A DNA stretch of 64,000 nt from JAFDVL01 sp963794955. GTDB lineage: Bacteria; Acidobacteriota; Blastocatellia; RBC074. Under the pieces are notes generated by a model, which was not told where the DNA came from, searched no databases, and saw only the letters and a program-made list of their open reading frames with translations. Positions 40,033 to 46,430 of the stretch are shown here, piece by piece (within the stretch, counting starts at the first letter, position 1; the number at the start of each line of letters is the position of its first letter). Location: positions 62,001 through 126,000 of the forward strand of contig CAWCGF010000023.1 in the NCBI GenBank assembly GCA_963794955.1. Reading direction: 5' to 3'. The position numbers and the translations under genes are program-made.

Positions 40033-41292
40033 ATGAATCCTGCTCTTGCCTCGCTGCTCGCGCTCCTGCTCGCCATTGTGCTTTCGATGGTTTCGCGCAT
40101 CAACGTTGGATTAGTAGCCATCGCATTGGCCTGGATTGTCGGCGTGTTCGTCGCCGGGATGAAGGCGGACGCAGTAATTGCGGGCTTTCCGGCCAATTTG
40201 TTTTTGACGTTGACGGGTGTGACGTTGTTATTTGCCTGCGCCGAAACCAACGGGACGCTCGAACGGCTGGCACATCGCGCGGTGCAGCTCGTGCATGGCA
40301 AGCGCAGGCTGCTGCCCGTGCTGTTTTTCTTCATCGCGTTCGTGATTTCAACGGTGGGGCCGGGGGCGATTTCCAGTGTTGCCCTGGTCATTCCGTTGGC
40401 GATGGTAATTGGAGAGCGAGCGGGCGTGCCGCGTTTTCTGACCGCCCTGATGGTGGCGAATGGCGCCAATGCCGGCAACCTTTCGCCCATCAGTTCGTTG
40501 GGCATCATTGCCAACACAAAAATGGCGGAGGCAGGGTTGACCGGGCACGAAGGAAAAGTTTGGTTTGCAAACTTCATCGCCCATGCTTTGGTCACGGTGG
40601 CAGCGTACTGGCTCTTTGCCGACTGGCGCAGCAAGCCAATTTCAACGATTGCACCGACGGAATTGCCGACGGAAGCGGAAACCGCCCTGACACGTCCGCA
40701 TATATTGACCATGGTCGTCATTCTGCTCTGGATCGTTGGCGTGCTATTTTTCAAAATCAACCTCGGTTTGAGCACGTTCGCCGCCGTGATCCTGCTGGTC
40801 GGATTGAAGGCAACCGACGAGGTAGCGGCAATCAAAAAAGTGCCGTGGGGCGTGATTCTGATGGTTAGCGGTGTTTCGCTGCTGATCGCTATTCTCGAAA
40901 AAACAGGCGGTATGGAACTCTTTACTGCGCTGCTTGCCAAAGTCGCTTCACCCGCCATAATCAATGGCGTTATCGCTTTTATTACCGGAGTGATTTCCAC
41001 TTACAGCAGCACCTCCGGCGTCGTGCTTCCGGCCTTTCTGCCGACTGCGCCGAAGTTGGTTCAGCAAATCGGGGGCGGTGATCCCTTGGCGATTGCCCTG
41101 AGTATCAATGTGGGTTCCGCATTGGTTGACGTGTCGCCACTTTCGACGCTGGGGGCGTTGTGTATTGCGACCGTCAGCGATCCGACCGCTGCTAAGGAAT
41201 TGTTCTGGAAACTGCTGATTTGGGGCTTAACGATGACGATAGTTGGCGCGTTGTTCTGCCAGTTTTTCGTCGGGTTTATTGCACGCGCCTGA
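40033..41292 (+). CDS. matC: MatC-like dicarboxylate (malonate) carrier
   Basis: The 419-residue membrane protein is taken from ATG 40033 (MNPALASLLALLLAIVLSMV), which aligns with the start of MatC proteins; GTG 39985 would add 16 residues. It has about 12 hydrophobic segments and MatC/SLC13-like motifs: SRINVGLVAIALAWIVGVF, FVISTVGPGAISSVALVIP, MVANGANAGNLSPISSLGI and ITGVISTYSSTSGVVLPAFLP, LSINVGSALVDVSPLSTLGA. It lies 73 bases after the MatB-like gene, matching the matBC order of rhizobia. Malonyl-CoA decarboxylase (matA) is not nearby. Confidence 0.85.
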   Translation: MNPALASLLALLLAIVLSMVSRINVGLVAIALAWIVGVFVAGMKADAVIAGFPANLFLTLTGVTLLFACAETNGTLERLAHRAVQLVHGKRRLLPVLFFFIAFVISTVGPGAISSVALVIPLAMVIGERAGVPRFLTALMVANGANAGNLSPISSLGIIANTKMAEAGLTGHEGKVWFANFIAHALVTVAAYWLFADWRSKPISTIAPTELPTEAETALTRPHILTMVVILLWIVGVLFFKINLGLSTFAAVILLVGLKATDEVAAIKKVPWGVILMVSGVSLLIAILEKTGGMELFTALLAKVASPAIINGVIAFITGVISTYSSTSGVVLPAFLPTAPKLVQQIGGGDPLAIALSINVGSALVDVSPLSTLGALCIATVSDPTAAKELFWKLLIWGLTMTIVGALFCQFFVGFIARA

Positions 41293-41412
41293 ACGCTGTG
41301 AGAGCAATTTTAGCCAGGCAGTTGACAAATCCGGCTCTAAGCTTAGATCATCGAACGTCGAGACCGATTCCTATGCACAGGCAATGTATGAAATGCTTCG
41401 AGGAGAAATGAT

Positions 41413-42720
41413 ATGAAAGAAATTAGTCGGAGAGAATTTACCAAAACCAGTTTTGCGCTCGGCGCAACTACGGCACTTGGAAGTATGAGCGTACTGGGCG
41501 CGAATGACCGGGTCAATCTGGCGCTGATTGGCTGTGGGGATCGCGGGCAACAAGTTTGGGGAGCCTTTCTCAAACAACCCGACCTCAACCCTGTCGCGGT
41601 GGCCGATGTTTATGAACCGAATATGGCGAAAGCAGCGGAAATGGCGGCCCCCAAGGCGGCGGGCAAAGTCGCCCAGCACGGCGATTTTCGGCGTATATTG
41701 GAAATGAAAGACGTAGACGCAGTGGAGATTGGCACGCCCGATCACTGGCACGCAATCACCACAATCCTGGCCTGCCAGGCGGGCAAAGATGTTTATTGCG
41801 AAAAGCCGCTTTCGCTCACCGTCGCTGAAGGCCGCAAGATGGTTGAGGCCGCCCGTAAATATAAGCGCGTGGTACAGACTGGCAGCCAGCAACGGTCTGG
41901 CGCGCATTATCAAAAAGCCATCCAGATGATTCATAACGGCGACCTGGGCGGCGTGCATAAAATCACAGCCGGCTTCACCCGCAATGTCGTACCGGGCTTC
42001 AAGCCAACCGAAGGTCTGACCGCAGATTGCCCGAAAGACCTGAACTGGGATATGTACCTGGGGCCAGCGCCCAAGGTGCCCTACGATCCGTTCCGTTTCC
42101 TTTATCACTTCCGTTGGTTCTGGGATTATTCGGGCGGGCAGATGACGAACTGGGGCGCGCACAATTTGGACATCGCGCGCTGGGCCTTGCAGGCAAAAGG
42201 GCCAACCGCAGTGACCGCCTTTGGCGGACGGTTTGCAATCAAGGACGGCGGCGAAACGCCTGACGTGCAGGAAGTGATCTATCAATTTCCCAATGCGCTG
42301 GTCACTTGGGAAGGCCGCGAAGTGAATCGGTTGCGTGATGAATACCTGGTCTTTCACGGCACCAAAGGCAGCTTGAGCATTATGCGGAGTGGCTTTACGA
42401 TCCTGCCTGAAATTTCCAAAGCAAAAAGCAAAAACACGACTCCTGCAATGGACGGGATGGAAATGAAAGCTGAGGGCGGCGATGCGACTGTCGTACACGT
42501 GCGCAACTTCCTGGATTGCATCAAAAGCCGCCAACGCCCGAATGCCGATGTCGAAGACGGGCATTTGACGGCGGTGATGTGCCACTTGGGCAACATTGCG
42601 ACACGGCTTGGTCGGTCCCTGAAATGGGACGCGGAACGAGAAGCCATTCTCGGCGACAGAGAAGCAGCCTTGATGTTGTCGCGCCCTGGTCGTAAACCCT
42701 GGAAGCTGGAAACGCTCTAA
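41413..42720 (+). CDS. Tat-exported Gfo/Idh/MocA oxidoreductase
   Basis: The 435-residue protein starts at 41413 behind a strong GAGGAGAAATGAT site. The Tat signal is SRREFTKTSFALGATTALG. The NAD motif NLALIGCGDRGQQVWGAFL, DHWHAITTILACQAGKDVYCEKPLSL, the QTGSQQRSGAHYQKAI segment and GGQMTNWGAHNLDIARWAL identify the exported Gfo/Idh/MocA branch with the C-terminal bacterial domain. It is likely to act on a sugar or polyol in the periplasm, with the TIM-barrel isomerase downstream as partner. Confidence 0.9.
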   Translation: MKEISRREFTKTSFALGATTALGSMSVLGANDRVNLALIGCGDRGQQVWGAFLKQPDLNPVAVADVYEPNMAKAAEMAAPKAAGKVAQHGDFRRILEMKDVDAVEIGTPDHWHAITTILACQAGKDVYCEKPLSLTVAEGRKMVEAARKYKRVVQTGSQQRSGAHYQKAIQMIHNGDLGGVHKITAGFTRNVVPGFKPTEGLTADCPKDLNWDMYLGPAPKVPYDPFRFLYHFRWFWDYSGGQMTNWGAHNLDIARWALQAKGPTAVTAFGGRFAIKDGGETPDVQEVIYQFPNALVTWEGREVNRLRDEYLVFHGTKGSLSIMRSGFTILPEISKAKSKNTTPAMDGMEMKAEGGDATVVHVRNFLDCIKSRQRPNADVEDGHLTAVMCHLGNIATRLGRSLKWDAEREAILGDREAALMLSRPGRKPWKLETL

Positions 42721-42723
42721 CTT

Positions 42724-42835
42724 GCAAAGAGAGAAGGAGAAAGAGAGAGAGAATGTGTGTTGAAGAGTTGCCCCCACGCGCCATCGCTCCGTCGCTCCTT
42801 CCCTCTCTCTCCTTCTTGCTCTTCGTCACTCTTTC
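42724..42835. repeat. GA-rich and CT-rich imperfect inverted repeat
   Basis: A purine-rich left arm (42724-42751, GAGAGAAGGAGAAAGAGAG) is followed by a pyrimidine-rich right arm (about 42787-42835, CGCTCCTTCCCTCTCTCTCC) that is largely its reverse complement. The left arm begins right after the oxidoreductase stop; the right arm ends 18 bases before the next ATG. It resembles the GA-to-CT element at 31518-31721. Confidence 0.6.
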
Positions 42836-42853
42836 ACAAATAAGGTAAACATC

Positions 42854-43843
42854 ATGAACTCCATCCAAGGCCCAGCTATTTTTCTGGCTCAATTCCTGCG
42901 CGATCAAGCGCCGTTCAACTCACTCGAAAACGTTGCTACATGGGCGGCGAATCTCGGTTACAAAGGCGTGCAAATTCCGTCGTGGGACAAGCGCGTGTTT
43001 GATCTGGAAACTGCCGCCGAATCGCAGAGCTATTGCGATGACGTGCGCGCCTTGCTCGACAAACATGGGCTGGTTGTGACGGAACTCAACTCCGCCTTGC
43101 AAGGCCAATGTCTGGCGATTCATCCGGCCTATGAAGAAATGTTCGCGCCGTTTCACCCCGCGGACTTGAGCCGCACAGAACGCACCGAATGGTGTTCGGC
43201 GCAATTGCTCAAGAGCGTGCAAGCCTCCGTTAAATTAGGCACGAAGGCGATTCCGACCTTGTCGGGCGGCTTCGCGTGGCATCTGTTTTATCCCTGGCCG
43301 CAACGTCCGGCGGGCATCATCGAAGAAGCTTTCAAAGAGATGGCGAAACGCTGGACGCCCGCGTTGGATGCGGCACGCGACAATGGTTTGAGCTTTTGTT
43401 ATGAACTGCATCCGGGGTCGGATTTGTTTGATGGCGCAACGTTCGAAATGTTTCTGGACTACACGAATCAGCATCCGGCGGCGTGCATCAATTACGACCC
43501 AAGCCATTTTGTCTTGCAGCAATTGGATTACCTAAACTTCATTCAACTCTACGGCGACCGCATCAAAGCGTTTCACGTCAAGGATGCGGAGTTTCGCCCC
43601 AGCGGCAGACAAGGCGTGTACAGCGGTTATGCTTCGTGGGCAGACCGGGCGGGGCGCTTTCGTTCGCTCGGTGATGGGCAGGTGAATTTCAAACGCATCT
43701 TCACGCTGCTGACCGAAGCGGGCTATCGCGGCTGGGCCGTGCTGGAATGGGAATGCGCCGTCAAAAGCCCGGAGCAAGGCGCACGCGAGGGTGCACCGTT
43801 TATCGCTGCAGCATTTGATCGAAGCAACGGAGCAAGCGTTTGA
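42854..43843 (+). CDS. Sugar phosphate isomerase/epimerase (xylose-isomerase-like TIM barrel)
   Basis: The 329-residue protein has an AP_endonuc_2 TIM-barrel pattern: FNSLENVATWAANLGYKGVQIPSWD, LDKHGLVVTELNSALQGQ, GLSFCYELHPGSDLFDG (metal Glu), CINYDPSHFVLQQLDYLNFI (Asp/His) and IKAFHVKDAEFRPSGRQGVYSGYA. Such proteins isomerise or epimerise keto-sugars using a divalent metal. It lies 133 bases downstream of the Tat-exported oxidoreductase. The combination is frequently seen in glycan and inositol degradation clusters. Confidence 0.88.
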   Translation: MNSIQGPAIFLAQFLRDQAPFNSLENVATWAANLGYKGVQIPSWDKRVFDLETAAESQSYCDDVRALLDKHGLVVTELNSALQGQCLAIHPAYEEMFAPFHPADLSRTERTEWCSAQLLKSVQASVKLGTKAIPTLSGGFAWHLFYPWPQRPAGIIEEAFKEMAKRWTPALDAARDNGLSFCYELHPGSDLFDGATFEMFLDYTNQHPAACINYDPSHFVLQQLDYLNFIQLYGDRIKAFHVKDAEFRPSGRQGVYSGYASWADRAGRFRSLGDGQVNFKRIFTLLTEAGYRGWAVLEWECAVKSPEQGAREGAPFIAAAFDRSNGASV

Positions 43844-43931
43844 TGATTTCGTCGGTGCGGAATCGGATGCGGGGCGGAATCGCAGACTGCTCGGAATAGA
43901 AGCTTAGACAGATGTGGGGAGTGGTAATGAA

Positions 43932-44738
43932 ATGAATCTACGAATTTTCGCTGTGCTACTCGCCTGTTTGGCAGGCGGCTTTGTTTTTGCGCAACAATCA
44001 GCACCGACTTTCAAATGGCCAGAGGGCAAGCGTGTTGCCTTGAGCTTGACCTTCGATGATGCGCGTGCCAGTCAGGTCGAAGGCGGCACCGCGTTGTTGG
44101 ATCGCTACGGTGTGAAGGCGACGTTTTATCTGGTTCCTGCAAGCGCGGAGAAAAAACTGGAGGGCTGGAAAAAAGCCGTTGCCAGCGGACACGAAATCGC
44201 CAATCACTCGCTGAATCATCCGTGCAGCGGCAACTTCGCGTGGGCGCGCAGTAAAGCCTTGGAAGACTACACCCTCGACAAAATGCAGCGCGAGTTGAGC
44301 GACGCGAATCGCCGCCTCAAGGAATTGCTCGGCGTCACGCCGGAATCGTTCGCCTATCCGTGCGGGCAAAAGTTTGTCGGGCGCGGACTGGATACGCGCA
44401 GTTACGTGCCCATTGCAGCGAATTTGTTTGTGACGGCGCGCGGTTGGTTGGACGAAGCGCCGAACGATCCGGCGTATGTGGATTTTGCGCAATTGACCGG
44501 TATCGAATCGGACGGCAAAGATTTTGAGCAGATTTTGCCAATTATTGAAACGGCTAAGAAAACAGGGCTATGGGTAGTGCTGGCGGGACACGAAATGAAT
44601 AAGGACGGCGCGCAGACGACGCGGCTGGCGATGCTAGAAAAACTGTGTGCGTATGCCAACGACCCGACAACTGGCGTTTGGATTGCACCGGTCGGAACGG
44701 TGGCGAAGTATGTGCGGGAGCAACGAGGCAGTAACTGA
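43932..44738 (+). CDS. Secreted polysaccharide deacetylase (NodB homology domain)
   Basis: The 268-residue protein starts at ATG 43932 (MNLRIFAVLLACLAGGFVFAQ, signal peptide). The NodB-type motif 1 is SLTFDDARASQ (catalytic and metal Asp pair) and motif 2 is HEIANHSLNHPCSG (metal histidines); ESFAYPCGQKF corresponds to motif 3. Family members remove N- or O-acetyl groups from chitin, peptidoglycan or xylan in a metal-dependent way. The target here is unknown. Confidence 0.9.
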   Translation: MNLRIFAVLLACLAGGFVFAQQSAPTFKWPEGKRVALSLTFDDARASQVEGGTALLDRYGVKATFYLVPASAEKKLEGWKKAVASGHEIANHSLNHPCSGNFAWARSKALEDYTLDKMQRELSDANRRLKELLGVTPESFAYPCGQKFVGRGLDTRSYVPIAANLFVTARGWLDEAPNDPAYVDFAQLTGIESDGKDFEQILPIIETAKKTGLWVVLAGHEMNKDGAQTTRLAMLEKLCAYANDPTTGVWIAPVGTVAKYVREQRGSN

Positions 44739-44754
44739 AAGGCTACTTGGCGTA

Positions 44755-45183
44755 ATGGAGAAGTTGATCAGGAATATTACAGAAGAGGCATATCGTGTCT
44801 TTGATGCGTCCAACATTCGTTGGCAAGCGATGGGAGATATTGGCGCAGACGGAATGCTGAATATCACGCTGCGAACTCGATTGGAGGATGGTACGCGGTC
44901 TTCTGCTATTCGTGGCGCGGAGCAATTTCAAGCGATCATTCAGCACTTTGCCGGGCGCTCCAAAGGGATTCGCGGCTCCTGGACCTACGGCGATAATTTA
45001 GATGCGTTCAATCAAGCAACTGTCGCTGGACTGCCACCTGAAGAAGCCGCGCTCGTCACTTGGTCGGGAAAACAAGCAGCGCAGGCTGGCTACACCCGTG
45101 TTATCATTTTGCTGTTAAGTGGCCTGCCCGGAGATTACACGTCAGTGAAGGTTAACTTTCTGCGGCCAGAAGAACATGCTTGA
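44755..45183 (+). CDS. Small protein of unknown function, first of a pair
   Basis: The 142-residue protein from ATG 44755 (MEKLIRNITEEAYRVFDASN) has no signal peptide. It contains GIRGSWTYGDNLDAFNQATVAG, AALVTWSGKQAAQAGYTRV and LLSGLPGDYTSVKVNFLRP. The compact alpha/beta layout with a final beta-strand and the partner gene only 9 bases away recall toxin tips of polymorphic toxins and their immunity proteins, but I cannot name a family. Upstream extensions overlap the deacetylase gene and are not favoured. Confidence 0.7.
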   Translation: MEKLIRNITEEAYRVFDASNIRWQAMGDIGADGMLNITLRTRLEDGTRSSAIRGAEQFQAIIQHFAGRSKGIRGSWTYGDNLDAFNQATVAGLPPEEAALVTWSGKQAAQAGYTRVIILLLSGLPGDYTSVKVNFLRPEEHA

Positions 45184-45192
45184 GGTAGCATT

Positions 45193-45456
45193 ATGAAAAT
45201 TGATCCTGACTATGAGTTGATTAGTGAAATTAGAAAGAGAAGTACCATGGGGGCGACGCCCGCAGAGCTTTTGCATTGGCTGGCTGTTGGCGGCCTACGT
45301 CAACCTGAAATGATGATTCAACTGCAAGCGGCTTTTGGCCTGGACTTAAGCGAGGTCAGTTGCATTGATGGTTGGATACCAGACGGCACAGGCGAGTTGA
45401 AAGATGCCGACATCAATCGGTTACTAGAACCTGCCATTATTTCTATTGCCGCATAA
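45193..45456 (+). CDS. Small acidic protein of unknown function, second of a pair
   Basis: The 87-residue acidic protein starts at ATG 45193 with GAGGT upstream. It is mostly helical (DYELISEIRKRSTMGATPAELLHWLAVGG, QPEMMIQLQAAFGLDLSEV) and contains DGWIPDGTGELKDADINRLL. It has no recognisable domain. The position, 9 bases after the 142-residue protein and before a strong terminator, makes a two-gene unit. Confidence 0.7.
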   Translation: MKIDPDYELISEIRKRSTMGATPAELLHWLAVGGLRQPEMMIQLQAAFGLDLSEVSCIDGWIPDGTGELKDADINRLLEPAIISIAA

Positions 45457-45469
45457 TCAAATGCACAAA

Positions 45470-45505
45470 GCGGGCCGCAGCAAGGTCTCCTTTGCTGCGG
45501 CCCGC
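45470..45505. terminator. Strong bidirectional terminator hairpin
   Basis: GCGGGCCGCAGCAA (45470-45483) pairs perfectly with TTGCTGCGGCCCGC (45492-45505); short GG/CC pairs extend it inward. TGTTTTCCCC follows on the plus strand. It lies between the convergent small gene pair and the TonB-dependent receptor. Confidence 0.85.
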
Positions 45506-45527
45506 ATTCGTGTTTTCCCCTCAGCCC

Positions 45528-46430
45528 TTAGAAATTGATTCTTCCTTCAAGCTGAATGTTGCGCGGGCCGAAGCGTGCGCCGATGATGCGCCCGAAGTTC
45601 GGATCGGTGATGTTCGTTACGGGATTGGCGCGTCCGGCCCGGTTGAAGGCATTGAAGAAATCTACGCGCAACTCAAAGTTTCGCGTTTCGGTAAAGGCAA
45701 ATTTCTTCTGCAAGCCGAAGTCTTCCGAATAGACTGCCGGGCCGCGCACGTTCGGCAAGCGCGGTGGCGCAGTACCCAAACGCAGCGGCACGTTATTGCC
45801 GGTCAACGGAACTTGTGCGAATGCTGCCGGGTTCAAATAGCGATCTCCGGTGCCGTTGGTTTGCACGCCGGCATCGCTGTTGAGAATGGCATTCGTGCCG
45901 GCAATCCAATCGGGGCGAATCGTCCCGTTGAAAAGGATAGTGCGCGGGCCGCTCGTGCCGATGCTGAGCGGGTCGCCGACACGGTAATTGTGAATCCCGG
46001 TCATCGTCCAGCCGCCAATCAGGGCATTCATTGGGCCGCCCAAATCCCACTTCCGGCCTTTGCCGACAGGCAGTTCGTAAATCCACGTCATCTTCAGGAA
46101 ATGCGGGATGTTGAATGACGTGATCGAACGCTCGATAGCGCGGTCGTAGACATTTTGCGAACCAGCGGCGTCAATCGCGCTGTCCGAACCGGTGAAGATC
46201 GCCTTCGACCACGTGTACGCGCCGAGGATGGCCAGCCCTTTGGTGAGGTGACGCGTGAGCTGCACTTGCAGCGAGTCGTAGTGCGACGTGCCGAAGTTTG
46301 CAAAGATGCGGCCAATGCCAGTGAACTGCGGGAAAGGACGCAGAGCCTGCGCGACCGTGCCGTTGAAGCCAGCATACGGCAGCGGGATGCCAAGGGCAGG
46401 GCCGCGCTGAAAGCTGCTGGAAGAGATCAT
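45528..46430 (-). CDS. C-terminal part of the Oar-like TonB-dependent receptor (after frameshift)
   Basis: This 300-residue frame begins MISSSSFQRGPALGIPLPYAG and continues exactly where the upstream fragment loses sense. It carries outer-membrane barrel strands, such as SLQVQLTRHLTKGLAILGAYTWSK, LKMTWIYELPVGKGRKWD and FELRVDFFNAFNRAGRANP, and ends in RNIQLEGRINF, the aromatic C-terminus typical of barrel proteins. It is not a separate gene by nature: there is no signal peptide or plug. Join to 46171-49095. Confidence 0.8.
   Translation of the reverse strand: MISSSSFQRGPALGIPLPYAGFNGTVAQALRPFPQFTGIGRIFANFGTSHYDSLQVQLTRHLTKGLAILGAYTWSKAIFTGSDSAIDAAGSQNVYDRAIERSITSFNIPHFLKMTWIYELPVGKGRKWDLGGPMNALIGGWTMTGIHNYRVGDPLSIGTSGPRTILFNGTIRPDWIAGTNAILNSDAGVQTNGTGDRYLNPAAFAQVPLTGNNVPLRLGTAPPRLPNVRGPAVYSEDFGLQKKFAFTETRNFELRVDFFNAFNRAGRANPVTNITDPNFGRIIGARFGPRNIQLEGRINF

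Noticed and set aside
39993..41000. A 335-codon minus-strand frame opposite the malonate carrier
   Set aside because: Rich in Ser/Thr/Asn as expected from the reverse of a membrane-protein gene; the plus strand has clear MatC motifs.
41371..42777. A 468-codon minus-strand frame opposite the Gfo/Idh/MocA gene
   Set aside because: The plus strand has an intact Tat signal and NAD motif with a strong ribosome site; the opposite frame is a shadow.
46171..46425. C-terminal 85 residues of the long TonB receptor frame
   Set aside because: They are out of frame with the receptor and look like nonsense; the real C-terminus is in the 45528-46430 frame.
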